Positions 36,201-50,300 are shown, numbered from the stretch's first letter. The stretch is 64,000 nt of DNA from Baylisascaris procyonis (GCA_037389465.1 JAZARR010000073.1:88357-152356); one strand, 5' to 3'. The notes: generated by a model not told the origin, from the letters alone. Program-made: numbers and translations.

Positions 36201-39200
36201 CCTTGTTTGTATTCGTGCAAGATTATTCCGTACAGATGGAATTTCTGTATAGATTTAGAGTTATTGAAGCGCGCCTTCGAACAAGAGTTGACTATGCATA
36301 GTTGTTTTGGTTACGTATAAGAAATGTTAGCATTTATTACCGCTCATTGCTCCCAGACGGAACCAAATTTTATTATTAAACAACATCGGATCTAACTCTC
36401 TAATGGGACAGAAATTTGCATATTATTTATCAAAAAAGAAAAATTGTTTCTTCAAAAATCCGTTAAATTTAATAATTGTTCACAGTCTCATCATCCGCTC
36501 TTCTTCCGGAGCTTTTATATTCACTGATGGTCTATGATCATCTAATAATTCGTTTAATTAACGGAATAGCGATGGCATATATTTTAAGATTCAACTTCTT
36601 TATTGGAAGCTTTTCTTCTCGAAATTAATGGGAGAGGTATTGCGAACGCGGGTCGTTCATGCTTCCTTTTCAATGTAACCGATTCGAAATGGACTACAGA
36701 AGTGATTTCCTCTTCAGTAAGTATATTCTTGAGAATTCTTTTGCAGGTTTTTTCCCGTTACTATTTTTGCATCTTATAAATTTATCTTAAAAAATCAAAC
36801 AATATTTGAAACCATTCACTGATTTTTATGATCGTTTCATATTTATACCTGCTAGGCTAACTCAAAAAAAAAAAATCTGACAAGAAAAAGACCCAATTTT
36901 CAATGCTAAAACATTCGACGAAATCATTCATCGATGAATATTTTCTATGTATACTAATCCTTCTGCTGTTCTTGGCGGTTAATCACCGATCACTGAAATA
37001 AATATTACGGTAGATTCGAATGTATCTACAGTACGCATTTATATTTTAGCCCCGTTTCCATTTCTCAACTGAAAATATTTTCGAATTCGGTCGTATATAT
37101 GATGTCATTTTGACAAGCATACCAAGATCAAATTCTTCACAACAAAGCGTCACCAAACATGTTACTATGCCTCGTCATCCAGGTGTGCTATTTTATTTCT
37201 CACCTCACTTTCCTTTTTTCCTTTAGTTATTCCCCTTTCGTGTACTTTTTGTCGATAGATGATAATGGAATGCGTCGAGAATCGTTAACATTTATATTTT
37301 ATAAATCATAAGGGAAATAGAGATTTTTGTTCGTTTGGCAGCAATTAAATTGGCATTTAAGAAATCACATAGCTACCTTGTTGCTTCTACGTTTAAAAGA
37401 AAAAAAAACCTCTCTAGCCTCTATTACAACGTTTTGCGTTGAGAAAACTCATTAATTTCGAATAAAACATTACTACTCCATCATATAATATTCTAATATT
37501 GAGGCACCGAAATACTAATTACTTTTTAAAACCTATCATAATAATTTCTAATGTTTATTCGTTTATTTGTCCCCATCTATCGGCAGATTTTGTTAACCTT
37601 CATACCTTCGTCAGTATCAGTGCTAATTGCAAGCTAATTGAATTTACTTATCACTAAAGTTACTTATTATCTAATCATTAAAGTCGACCACTATCCTTTG
37701 GAGTTAATTGATAGGTCATTTAGCAGCATTCTTTTAGATCCAATCATTTTAAGCGACTCACATCCTTAAGCGGCCGTTATATTATTTGTAGATTTTCACA
37801 TTTTCTATTTGTAGATCGATTTATTTCCCATATAAAATTCTATTCCATCGTTATCATTCAAGTAGCACGCCCTATTTTCTATTTATTTCATTTACATATA
37901 AGAGTGCAATCGAGAGATGAGTTGAAATGATGAGCATACCTCAAATAGGGACTAGCTTATGTTCAATCTACGTTTCTTTTCACTATTTCATTTAGCCAGA
38001 AGTCTTCTTCATCGACCTGGCCGAAAAAGTTTTTAAAACCTTAGATCTGAGATAAAAATTATAACAATTTTGTCGATCTTAACGTATCCCCGATGCTAAA
38101 TCCTCTAACAAAAAAATTCCATTCAATCGACATAGCCGAAATACGTTGCTTAATTTGCTACCATTGCTTAAAAAACTGCTTTAACCTAAGCTTCTCATAT
38201 TAAGTGAAAAGATATCATCGAACGATCGTAATGAATCTTTTAATCGATGGTTGGAGTTTTTTTTTCATCCATTTAGATTCCTATTTAATCGAAAATTTTT
38301 GTATTTGAGATGCCATTTAATTTGTATATAGTAATTGTACTATGATAAAATGTATGTAATTGTACAAAAGTTATGACGTTTATAGTGAATAAATATTGAA
38401 TTCAATTCGATTCGATAATGAATTTCCGTTTAACTTATAAAAGATCGTTTCGCTTTGCAATTGCGCTTTCTGCTAAAATGTTTGCGCAACATTTACAACA
38501 ACGACAAAAAAACCACATCTCATCGATAAGAGTGCTAATACATCTGCGAATATCGGCCAAAGGGGCCAGCCGAACTAAACTAGCCAAGCACAACATGCAG
38601 CAACACCTTTTTTTAAATTTAATTTATCCTGTTGGTGAGCGTTACCGTCATGTTCTCAATACGTAAAAACGTTTTTTTTCCATCGGAGAAAGATTAAGAT
38701 GCCTCAAAATAAGAGCAGAAATGCTCTCTTATCATATCATCAAATGCTTATCTTTTTACATCAGCATAAATATTTCTTATCATTTCTAGCAGAAAATTTT
38801 CTTGTTCTATCAGCAGGAATCTTTTCTATTATATCCCGATAAAAAGCGAACGCCTCGAATTGGCGTATACTTACACTATAAATATGAGGGGATTTTTTAA
38901 ATAAAGCGGTAGATATTCTCTTTTAAAAAAAAGATCTCAAAATGGTTTTCCAAAGAGTAAAATTGGCACCATCGAAAATAATCTCAAATAAATCTATTCG
39001 AATAATAATCTCTTTGTTTTACAGAGCTCAATAAAACATCATCGGATCCGTCTTTCGATTGTTCGAAATATTGTAAGTTTTCTATTTTATTGCTATATCT
39101 CTTACATTGTCAGGTATATTGAATATTAGAACACCGTAACACTTGATTAGTATTCAGCCCCAATAAAATGTCATTGAGATAATTTTTTACCTTGAAAAGC

Positions 39201-42200
39201 CCCAAGTTTCAATGGCTACCAAGCAGTTTCTCCGACTTTCTTGCTTTATTGTAGTGTCTTGTTATTGGTATGGCTTATGATTTTGAGAGCACTCGGAACC
39301 TTCTGTTTCTGGGCTTGTTTATAGTAGAGATCGGTCATTCCAAAAACTTCAGAATTCGTTAAAGAACCTTATTTTGGGAGGACTTTCTCAAGAATGGATC
39401 AGCTTTCAGGCCTTATCGCATATAATCTTGTGGGAATTTCCGAACTTTTAAAGGCCTCGATGCTCGCACCTCTGTAAGCTTAATAACAATAAACCGTATT
39501 CCATCCGGAAGCATACACTATGATGAGATAATAATAAACGTTCCACGAAACACAATGCATTGTATAGTTTCATATGAGATATGACTCGAAGTTTTGAACA
39601 TCTATTTTTTAATTTTAAATATCTACTTTTTAATCTATCTGCTGCATCTCTAGCTGTCTCAAGAAAATGAAGTTTTAACCAAATGTTTCATTTCTTTTGT
39701 CAAGTTATTGGTATATTTTAGCGAATCCATATGCATCGAAATGGACAGCGGGTTTTCGTCGAATATTTGTACATCCTTTGGCCCGGACGATACAAATTGA
39801 ATTCGTCGGAGCGCCTGCTCACTATTGCTTTGAGGCTTATGAGGTACGACTTAAAGACGAAACGGGGCTCGATCTTTTGTATAGTTCGATTATACCGGTC
39901 GAGGCGATGCGATCCGAAGTGATCGACAACAATACCGTGCTATTCGGAGAATATAACTTTACCGATCTCGAGGTGAGTAATTTAGTCATTTGCGCCATTT
40001 ATTAACTTGTATCAAATCAAGTAGCAATAGACATCACGAGAAACATCACTGAACGAAGATTCAGACTGTTCATCTTTCCAAAGTCGATAAATTTTTGCGA
40101 ATATCCCTTCAGAGAGAATGACGTCATCATTGTATTACTATAAAGAGAGAATTCATATTATCATCGAGAAAAGTGTTTATTTCAACGGAATTAGCGATTC
40201 ATAGATGTGAACATTTGTCGTATCCGTTAGAACGAAATTTTCTCGATGTTGGCTCATCAATTTTCAACGGCATTCATCCATCAACAATGATGCAATTTTT
40301 TGTCGTCTCTGTATGAGGGGATTGAGTATTCTTTGCTCTCATTGTTGTACTTTAAATGATGAAAGTTAACGATGAGTGTAGCAAACAAATAGCACATTCT
40401 GCAAACATTACAAAACTCTCTAATTACTTTTATAGGACGCTATAACCCCGCATAATGTAAGAATTCAAATATTAGAGCTGTATTTAAAAGAAATCAAGAT
40501 TCTTTTCCGGATTTGCATTAAGAATGATGAGCTTTCCAGATTATCGACGCAGCTAACATTAAAGAGAGCATTTTAATGGCCAATGAAAAAGCTAAACTTT
40601 CCTGCAATCTATGACCAGTCAAGAAAATACGAGCTGAAAGAGTATTGTTGTGTTCGAATCCTGGATCTTTGATCCAAGAAATCCCAAAATGACCCTGTCA
40701 TGCTTTTTTTGGTACTGTAACGTCTTCAAGGACCCTAATTTGAGAGTTTTACTCTCGACTATGAAATCGCCTCCTAGCGGAGCCCAAAAAGAGAGTGTTT
40801 TATAGGTGGAACGCGACTATGTGCCGTCGGTGATTCCCATCGAGCGTGCTGATGACGGACGATGCCTATGTCCAGTGAGCGGTAATAATCCGTTTGATAA
40901 CCGTGTTATATGCTCATGTATAGCTGCCGATTGGAAAAAAGTACGCCTTCATAGTAAGTGCCTTTAATATATGTTTACACTATTATTAAAAATTGACTAT
41001 TGCCATCTTCTTAAATATTGGGGCAATCTAATTTAATTTCGATTATGATCACTTAAAGCGTTTAAGTTGCAAAGAATTCCTTCAGAATGGTTTATCGCTC
41101 GTTTCAATCCTCATATGAAGGTGATTCGCATACCTTTAAAAGGTATCAACATTAAAGCACATCTTTTTTTGGGATTACTAAGAACTCTTCTGGGCTGATG
41201 TCTAAGGTGCCTAAGGTGAACTAAACATAAATATGCTTGTATGCGTGTGAGACAACATCAACTTCGCCTCATTTTTTGTAGATTTTCAAGTTTTCATAAA
41301 GCACATAATAAGCAATAGATAAAAATGTACTATGTGATTTCCATAAAAGATTTCATCAAAAAAACGACAGGATTGGAGCGACCAACACCGCCACCTATGG
41401 TACCTGAATTGAATGGCACATTGGTCGAAGCGACGCCACGCAAAGAAACCGATACTTTTTGGTGCGTTCCTCATTCATTATAGTGTTACAACTCTTTACA
41501 AGCTTTTTTTTTCACACTTTTCTATAAAAGTGCTCATTTGTTATATAGGGAAGTCTTAAAACGAATAAAAATTCTAGCACGGAGGTCGCTTGCATTTTTG
41601 ATTGGGCCTAGGCTAAAGGACTTGGAGGAGCGATTATTACGACAATATGGTACTCAGTTCCTGAAATACCGCCAGTCCGATTTTTCGCTTACCTCCACTT
41701 CATTCTAACCTCGTTCTTCTCCCCTATCTCCTTGAGATCGGACTCATGGCTTCCAAACCTTTCACGATAAGCCATTTGATTAAGCGGAAGACGCGAGAAG
41801 GGAGATTTAGTATCGAAGTAGAACCGCCTATTAGAGGATAATAGGAGGAGATAACTTATCCACTGCCGATATGCCTATTGAAATGATAAGGAAATGACGC
41901 TGAATTTACATATTTATATCATGATTGAATGCGATGATGCATTGTATTTTTGTAGTTTAATAAAATGCATAAAATTTTAGGACAATTGTTGTGCTTAGTG
42001 TACTTATCAGTTCTCTACTATTATTATCGTTGATCGTTTATGCTCTCTATATGTTCTATCGGCGTTATCGTACTCGTGGAAAAACTGTACGTATTCGTTT
42101 TGTTTCGGATCGAACTCGATCATCTGATGCACTAACACCATCGTCGATTAGTCAAACACCTCTTATACATATTTGTAAGTTTTTTTTTTCGTTTTATTGT

Positions 42201-44826
42201 TTTCTTATACGAACATATTTCAAAACTTTGTAGTGGATTTGTAGTGATGATTAGCTGCACTTGCTTGTACCAATTGTTTTGACAGCATGCTTATCAGCAT
42301 CTTTGGAACCTCACTTCTATGTCTGTTGGTAGCGGAAGAAGTGGTTGCGCACTAACGCATCATGAACGAGGAAAACAGCGATTTCCATACTATGCACTCA
42401 TTTCTAATTTCCATATATAGAAGATATACGCATTGGCATATCATTTTATACCCACGGGCAATTCAATCTTGCTTGGGAATGATAAGATAGCGTTTAGGAA
42501 TCTCCTTAATACCTAACCGGAAGAGTGGAGTCACCCATTTTCAGCAACAGCATTCATCAAACTATGTCCCAATTTAACTTTAAACTTATGGAACGCGTAT
42601 GTTTAGTTCTTTTTGAATGTTATAGAAGATAATCTTAGTGCATAGTAACGTTGCCCAAATATTATGTAACTTATTTCCCCAGATGATATGAAGGAAAGAA
42701 TTTTTCAAAATTTTGCAATTACTAATCAGATATATTTGTCTATGGGTTCACTAATTTCAGTACGCCCAAATATTCTTCTGGTCTATTCGCATGATTGTTC
42801 GGCACATGAAGCTGCCGTTATTGCGCTTGCCGAATATCTTCGCGATGTGTTCAACTTCGAAGTCCATGTAAATTCACCTTGATTATCTCCAAATATCACA
42901 ACATTTGACCCCCTCCCTTTGCTTTTTTAAAGTTTTTCCACACCAGCTCATAGCTATTCCCTTTAGATGATGGATGCATCTTTCCTAGGGTATTTTTCAG
43001 TAGCCGATTTGTACTTGTGATGATAAAGTGGGACGAGGTTTGTGGTTTCTTGTCCTGCTATCAACGTTTTAGTTTTCAAGGCAAAAAAGTGCTTGGATAG
43101 AGGTTAACAAACTTGCAGAGAAATTTCTTCCCCAACCTCTTCCCTCCAATACCTGCTTTTTCCCATTTTCGACTCAATTCATTTATTTGCTTCAACCTAC
43201 TCAGGGGCATCAAAATTCACTGAAGTACTTTCTTGCTTAGCAGTTGCCGCTGCTTGAAATTTTATTGAATGGGAAATCCAATACTAATGCCAATTCCATT
43301 ATATTTTATTCTGCGACTTGAATTTGAACTTCAATTCTATAAAGAAGTAAGCGGTTAATGATTGGCATACTTTGAGGTGGACATTTGGGAGAGTGAAGAA
43401 ATTGAACGCAATCTTATGGACTACATAAGTGCATCGATCGTAACCGCTGATAAAATATTGGTGGTGAATTCCGTTGGTGCACATTATCGTTATCAGAATA
43501 AGATTCAACATGAGATGCGTATCGAACGGAAACAGCATGCACTCTACGATACGCTTTTCGAATCGCAGATCGACCAAGCTCTTATGTAATATCTCCTTTT
43601 TATCGCTCTTTTAGCTTTTTTCTCAATATTTTCTTCACATTTTAGAGCAGCGTTGAATTTAGATTGAAAGATTTCTAACGATATGATAGAGTTGATGATC
43701 GTTGATTCTTTTTGGCAAATTGATTAAGAAAATTTCGAAGGTAAAGGTATTGTATAATAAAATATACAGTTATGAGTCCAGAAAAAATCGAAAATAAAGG
43801 TGTTGTATTACACAATATACAAGTATAAGTCTAGAAGAGGTCAAAATTAAAGGTGTTGTGTAACAAAATACAAAAGTATGAGTCTATTTTGAAAGATCGC
43901 CGATTTATCCGCCAATTTAATTGAGTACATCAATTGTTAGTTGATACCGATGTGTGTTTTGCAGGCATCCATGTGTGGTTTCGGTGCGCTTTACCTATAC
44001 GCCTTATTCAATGGTCCTGCCACCATTAAGCTTTTCTTTGCAATACATCTTACCCGATAATCTTGCGCCTCTTTTATCAAATCTCAGTGATACGAATATG
44101 AAATCGGATCCACGATTATTCAACTATAATGCGGCGCAAGTGAGACTCAATTCGGCCGTTTCACGAATGGCCAATCTGATTGCATCCGATCCGAATTGGT
44201 TTGAACATTCGCATCATCGAGTGCCGCGGCTATTTTCCACAGTTGGAAAGCCTATTCCGCTTGCTATAGCTAATGGTGATATGCATTTGTCGCATAGTAA
44301 TGAACCAATTTGTAATCCAGTGGCAACTAAAATAGACAGTGGTGCAGAATTTCAGAGCATCAATGAAGAACCAATTGCGCTGACAGAAGTTGAACCTATC
44401 AAGCAGCAAATAGTTGAAATTGCTTCACTTCAGCCAGCTATACAGCCTTCAATCGAAACACAACATGGAGAAATTCCCGTGATATCAGATATGGCCGCAA
44501 CATCATTGTTCTCGACGCCGGAAGTGTCGAATGAAAAGGCGTGCAACGTTATTGCACAGAAAATAGAAATGCGGCCAAGCAAAGAAGCCGGACAACGATA
44601 TCCCATATTGGCGAATGGTGCCGTCGATTCAGAAGCACCGACTAAGATGCCACTGCTTGAGAGTTCACAACTCATCGAAAACATCCCACTTAACGAAGAA
44701 GAGATGCCAAATGCTAAACAAAATGGACACGTCAATGGCCTAATGGGAAGGCTCGTCAAAGATTTCATATCGCATAGCGATTCGGGTCTTATAGCCGATA
44801 TGGATAGTATTGATGTTTCCTCCTAG
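26318..44826 (+). CDS. ilcr: Interleukin-17-receptor-like transmembrane protein with SEFIR domain
   Basis: Thirteen exons join in phase: 26318-26479, 31369-31393 (25 bp), 35561-35722, 36589-36716, 37050-37182, 39025-39072, 39722-39972, 40806-40953, 41371-41461, 41981-42174, 42761-42867, 43377-43585, 43965-44826; about 839 residues. Exon 1 gives a signal peptide (IISIINPIVLFFIIF). The ectodomain has spaced cysteines and Asn-glycosylation sites (FNVTDSKW, ELNKTSS, EYNFTDLE, RCLCPVSG). Exon 10 holds one membrane span (VVLSVLISSLLLLSLIVYAL) and a basic stop-transfer. Exons 11-13 carry a SEFIR domain (ILLVYSHDCSAHE; VDIWESEEIERN; KILVVNSVGAHYRYQNKIQH; HPCVVSVRFTYTPYS), then a polar tail ending MDSIDVSS. 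SEFIR receptors bind IL-17 cytokines and recruit ACT1-like adaptors; worms have ILCR-1 and ILCR-2, and I cannot say which this is. Upstream in-frame Mets reach 26147. Exons 9 and 11 have alternative acceptors (exon 11 could start at 42683 in the same frame). Confidence 0.88.
27130..27217. repeat. (AT)n microsatellite in receptor intron 1
   Basis: About 88 bases of perfect alternating A and T. Confidence 0.99.
27310..27402 (+). other. Possible extra or alternative exon in receptor intron 1
   Basis: A 31-codon open frame begins with ATG and ends exactly at a consensus donor (TCT|gtaagt), phase 0, the phase needed to join receptor exon 2. It reads RRNVTSTLASLLETSSIEKY. It could be an alternative first exon lacking a signal peptide, an internal exon with an acceptor at tatgaag, or chance. 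Confidence 0.3.
27411..27471. repeat. Inverted repeat / stem-loop
   Basis: Arms gttaggaggtacctgatg (27411-27428) and catcaggtaccttctaac (27454-27471) pair at 17 of 18 positions around a loop of 25 bases. The stem starts 8 bases after the donor of the possible extra exon. Confidence 0.85.
33272..33609. repeat. Long foldback (inverted repeat) in receptor intron 2
   Basis: The left arm, 33272 to about 33420, and right arm, about 33481-33609, are near-perfect reverse complements (for example atttctattcgtttcaagg against ccttgaaacgaatagaaat). There is an extra segment of about 15 bases in the left arm and a loop of about 60 bases. It is a MITE-like or foldback structure. Frames across it are incidental. 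Confidence 0.9.
33634..33690. repeat. Second hairpin in receptor intron 2
   Basis: Arms 33634-33654 and 33670-33690 pair at 20 of 21 positions (left arm begins gttttcaaggattacg) around a 15-base loop. It lies between the long foldback and the inverted-duplication arm. Confidence 0.9.
33765..35722. repeat. Right arm of the large inverted duplication (partner 18248-20290)
   Basis: It covers the last 1.8 kb of receptor intron 2 and all of exon 3, stopping at or within a few bases of the exon 3 donor. This arm is the one that carries the spliceable donor and connects to the rest of the receptor, so it is probably the source locus. Within it, 34.4-35.1 kb is nearly identical to copy 1 (2340-3025 inverted). 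Confidence 0.92.
43740..43885 (+). repeat. Three tandem units of about 50-60 bp in receptor intron 12
   Basis: The unit aaaggtgttgtattacacaatatacaagtatgagtcta occurs three times with substitutions. Confidence 0.85.
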
Positions 44827-45294
44827 GGGTTAGTTTCATGTGATTGCGCATAGTTGACGCATAACAACATATATTTGAGTAACAAATAAGAGCAACTTAT
44901 ATGTTTTTCAACAGATTATCGTAGAAATGCAATACCCTATAAGATTTTAAAGTGGTTAAAGTTTATGGATCTAGAGGTATTTTGGTTGCCTTACAGTCAT
45001 TCCGATGGAGCTAATTGAAGCAATTTAAAGAAGCAAATTGTTACTATATCTAATGCAACAATTAACTGTTGAAAACTTGCATATCTCAATATGAAAGAGA
45101 TAAGCAAATTTTCTCTGATGCTGCGATGGTTCACCCCCAAAAAAAAGAATCACTTTTTTGTCTCTCTTATATTCGATCGGGAAAAAAGTCACCAAAATGA
45201 ACATCGATGATATTATTAGCACATGCAATCCAATGCGCAATTTGCATGAATCTTTTCATTTCTGATGACGTTCTCTCCACAAGATACGGGCATT

Positions 45295-45330
45295 TTGTTT
45301 GTTTATTTGTTTGTTTGTTTGTTTGTTTAT
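45295..45330. repeat. (GTTT)n simple repeat
   Basis: About nine copies of gttt with one attt interruption, in the presumed 3' UTR of the receptor gene. Confidence 0.95.
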
Positions 45331-45557
45331 TCGTTGTTGTATAAAAAAAGTGATTCCATTGTATAAATTGAATATTTATATCGAAGAGATAATATAATGT
45401 TTGTAAGTGATTGTATTTTTGTTGTGTGTGTATAAAAGCATAACTGTTCGTTGAGCAGCTTTATGTCTCGTTTTTTCTGTTTTTTTTTTTTATTTTCACT
45501 GTGATGATTCCTATGGGAAAATATTTTTTATTGCTTTGCGCCCCCTTTTTTTCGTTC

Positions 45558-45563
45558 AATAAA
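45558..45563 (+). terminator. Candidate polyadenylation signal of the receptor gene
   Basis: AATAAA about 730 bases after the stop codon, with no later exon before it. T-rich sequence surrounds it. Other AATAAA-like words occur, so the choice is tentative. Confidence 0.3.
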
Positions 45564-47103
45564 TATACTTTTAGTGATGGCATTTTCCATCCTTCATACC
45601 TTTCTTTGTACGTTTACTCACATTTGGTGTACAAATATGGTTGGTATCTGCACTTTGCATGATTTTCGCTCTTATTACAGCCGTTAACAGATATGAGACG
45701 AAGAAAACAGAAGCGAGTCGCGTGTGGACCCTTTACAGCATTATTTTACTCGAGAAACAAAACGAACGATTCGTCGTTCCACTTTTGACCTTCTGACGTT
45801 TGATTCGCCTTTGGATCGTGCGTTAAACAATTGGCCATCCATTCTACAGAGTTGAGCTAGAAAAACCGACGGAAGGAAAATGCGTCGATTTAATTTTATG
45901 GAGACGCCAATTCGAGATTGATTAGCTATTCGTCATCTATAAGTGGTATTTCCATGCCTATTTCTCCCCCCCCCCTTCAAAAAAAACAACACAGCATGCT
46001 CACTTAAAAACATAAGCGCCTTTCCAAACAATACCGCGATGAAGGTACACCCTCACCGATTTCACGTTCGTCACAGCCCAAGTGTCATAAAAGTTCATGA
46101 AGATGTTATTAAGCTTAGATGATCCAGGGCTTTCAATTCGGATATACGATTTCTTGAACCAAGATCACTCGCTGCATATCAATTCTAGAACCATGATATC
46201 TTTGATATCATCGTGCCGCGAGCGTTTTATAGCATGCCGAAACGAACAAGGATATTTGTGATGAACTAAAACTTTTGACCTTTGACCCAATCAACGTTAC
46301 AACTTATTTAAATGCCTTATGAGAAAATTAACACCTATGTAACACATCGAAAGGCGTAAAATGATCCAATGAGTCGTAAGCGTTATGAGGAAGGAATAGA
46401 AACAAATAAATGACACGTGCAATCGTTAACGATATTTAAACATAGGTGACATTATGAAGCATTTCATTTTTATAAATTAAAGAAATACAGGTAAGAAGCT
46501 ATAAATTACCAAACAATGACATAACAAAAATAGTCAATAACGGCAAAGTGATGGATCGGAATGTCTTTCCTGGTTGCCGAATTTGAAAATAATTGGCCCC
46601 CATGAAGTGTGTGGACTTAGATATTCTCTGCAGAAATTGATTGATTCAATCGAATGGGTTGACCGAAAACTTCCTTTACATCTTGAGAATCAGAGCTAAA
46701 AAAAATAGGCAAATTGCGTCCAGCATGACGAAAAAATCCGACTAACGAGAGAGAGAAAAGAGAAACGAATGAGAACTAAAAAATAAAGAAATAAAAATTC
46801 GCTTAAGATTATCGACCATATTTTATATATAATATTTTATCATCGACATTTTTATTTCTCTTTTGCCATTCATTTTTTCTAATATATATTTGTATAAATT
46901 TTTACTATTTCAACGTTCCCTTCGTAACTCCAGTTAATTTAAAGACGACACGTTTGATATATTCGGTGATGATTATAGTAAGCAATAGGGGAATGAATTT
47001 CAACATAGCAATCTTAACAGCATAATAAATTCCACTGAGATGCTCATGAAAGAATAAAGAACGAATTGCCAAACAAAAGAAAATCTGTTGATTCATTGCA
47101 TAG

Positions 47104-47105
<2 letters not shown>

Positions 47106-47151
<46 letters not shown>
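47106..47151. repeat. (AT)n microsatellite
   Basis: Alternating T and A for about 45 bases, just downstream of the coiled-coil gene's stop. Confidence 0.99.
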
Positions 47152-47153
<2 letters not shown>

Positions 47154-47345
47154 AAATAAACAGGTATACTCAGGTGTTTTGCGCGATATTATTTCAAATA
47201 TACCTTGCCACAATCCCTCTATTCATTTTCTGGACGCGTTCACCTACTATAGAAAAAAATTCCACTATTCTAGCAGAAGAAAACACAACATCACAACAGA
47301 AAATATTCACTAACAATCCAAAGCAGCAACCGTTACAGCGCTAAA

Positions 47346-50300
47346 TTAATCGAACGTACAATCATGAAGGCGGATATGTATAGCTGAACCGTTCATAAAT
47401 GTCTGTAGCGAGTTGCTGTTCCAGAAATCGACAGTTGCATCACCATCATATAACATCCATGTTGCATCCAGTAATCGCTGCAACAATAAGGATTTCACGT
47501 AATAAGTCTGAGAATTCATCAGTTAGCTTCAACTAAATCTTAAGCCATTAGCCGAATGTCAGTCATTATATGACGGAGATTTTCAAATAGAAATAAGAAG
47601 ATCACTGGCGTTGAATCTTGATGTCTGTTTATCATAGCGGATGAATTTGCTGCTAAAAATTAAACTTTTAAGATAAAAGCAAAAAATACAATTTCCTTCT
47701 CATATCAGTACAGATGAAGTGGAGTATATAAAGGACCAAAGATGATAGCATTTTTTAAAAAAAAGGTAAAATTTTATAGTGCTATGAAAATGGATATCAC
47801 CTTATCATCGAGGCAGCCGGAAACGTCGGAAATATTTGCCATCCCGGTCTGTAATCCAATGCTACTACTCGTCACCGCTCTTGATTGTCTCCGCTCTTCG
47901 GCGAAATCTGATGGCGCATTTTCCAATGGAGGTCTTCGCTTGATTTCGTAAAAAAAATCTTAAAATAAGAGCAACCCGCATATATTCAATATCACATGAA
48001 ATGATGATGGAGAGCATATAAAAATTTATCAATAACAATTACATATTTAAATCTCTACTTTATTACCTCCCACAATAGTAGTATCTATGCCAATTAGTTG
48101 AATTATACGCCTTATCTGTGCAAATTAACTAAAACTTTGCACACCTCAATGTACTAGTAACGTTTACGTTTGCACTTCGAAGTAAATAGTCTTCGATAAC
48201 GACTTCGATCGAAGCGTTAAAACTTCCTCATAGAGTTAATAATTTAAGGTCATCTTCAGAGTATTTGAGGCGAATCGTACAGGTTAATTTGTTTAACTTC
48301 TTTTACCTATATCTGTTCATCATGACTCTTAAACAAACAACACTAATACCAAACGAATCCTTATATCTAAGCGATTTGCGATAGTGTGGATTAATTAAAG
48401 CAAACGAAATGAACCGAAACGAAATGCTAAAGAAATAAACGAGGGATGCCACATAAATAATGCTTTCCTTATGAAAATCCACAGTTTATTCCGCTAGTTA
48501 AGTAGTGATAGTGGTGATAATCAACAATCATTAGTGATAATCCATCCATTCGATGAAATGGGATCATTCTACTCTACTAGTTACAAACCGCCCCTCCTCT
48601 CCCCCCCCCCATTAACTTGAAAATCCACTCTAATCCGTGACTTATATTATTCCAATGTTTTCTGAATGTCATAATATATGTAACAAGGAGACTAAGATGA
48701 AAAATGACCATTCAACGTTACCAGGTCGTCCATAAGGATCCTTTGTAGGGCTTGGCGCAGTCTGGAAAGTAGCTTGTGTTTCATCAATGGTCCTTTTGCG
48801 ATGGGAGAAGAGTGAGGCAAGATTTCGTGAATCATTCAAACTACGAGGAAATGGAACTCCCGAACGTCGCGAACATAGCATGACCTTTCTAGTTTGAAGA
48901 ACTCCACCTGATGCTTCATCAGACGATGACGAAGGAACCTTAACGATAGAGATTATATCTCAATGCAAGCTCGAATATGATAACATAGCCGAAAAACAAA
49001 TTTGAGACCATAAGGTTGGCACTTTATTGCTCAGGTGTGAATAATAAAATCCTAGCTATTAGGCCAAGATAATGCATTAACAAAGCCCATTTAAGCTGCA
49101 AATAACAATTGGGAGGATGAGAATGAGCTCGAGCCTGAACCTTATATGCGATGTTCACTCAAGAGCTTTCGCTAATCGGCTACATACCGATTCTTCAAAT
49201 GACAATCGCCTAGAAAACAGAGAACAAGCTTGAACCTGGACCTCAGACTATATTTCACTTCTTTAAAAAAAAAAATCATTCTACGTTGCTATTCTCGTCG
49301 ATTTTTAAACGAAATATCATCAATACAATAACACCCGAATAAGTCATATCTTACGAGCAGGTATCTCCTATCGTTCAAATATTGAGAAAATATCCTCAAA
49401 TAATATATGCTTACATTAATGGCTTGAGATTGTTGAGTAGCCGAATGGTTGATAGCATTGCTTAATCGTTCACGAAATTCGCTACTCCTTCGTTCTTGCT
49501 CCTAAATCACATATGAATAATTTATAATTCTAGAATGCTATGCGAAAAAAAAATACGACCCTCGAGACTTTTGTTGATATTTATTAGTAGAATGTATAAA
49601 ACAAATATGCATCTATCTAAGTACCAAATGGAATTTGATAGAAAACTTAGGCAGTACCAACGTTTACCTGATAGGTAAGTTCATTACGTAATTCCCTTTC
49701 GAGGCGTTCATGTCGATTTCTTTCTTCATCCAATCGTTGTTCGAATGTTTTGCGTATTTCGAGCAATTGTGATTGCAAATGCGCTTTCTCTCTAATATAA
49801 TCTTATGATTTCTTTTAAAATTAATCAAACATTTTAGAACTTTCAATTAATTTCGCCTATAATTAATATCAGAAAGAAACTCTAATCGATGCTTTAAAAT
49901 TAAATATTATTAAGTATATTATTATATATATATATTAAATATTCGGTCATTTACATAGTTTTTTTACTTTAATTCACAAATGAAAATTACAACAGTAAGC
50001 ATTTTAAATTTAACCCATTCCCCTCTCATATTATCTACATATCTTTTCAATGCAAAGTCTATTGGTATCTTAGTGACCGCTTCATTTATTGACCATTAAA
50101 GCAACCTTTGACCTCGTAAAATATCACACATCAATATTAGTGCAAAAGGCGACCACAACAATGATGAAAGTCCTAACTGTTCACTTGAAATGCTCGAAAA
50201 AAACTCGAATTTTTATATTAGCATTTCTTTTCTTGACGTTTCAAAAACGAAGTAATAAAAAATGAAAAATAAAAATAAGGAAAATTGAAGAGAAATTTAT

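Larger units (their letters stand above)
44827..47345. other. Convergent intergenic region (3' ends of the receptor and the coiled-coil gene)
   Basis: It contains a gttt-type simple repeat at 45295-45330 and an (AT)n tract at 47106-47151. No exon is supported. Confidence 0.6.

Noticed and set aside
43954..44768. Minus-strand frame of 112 codons inside receptor exon 13
   Set aside because: Shadow of the plus-strand coding exon.
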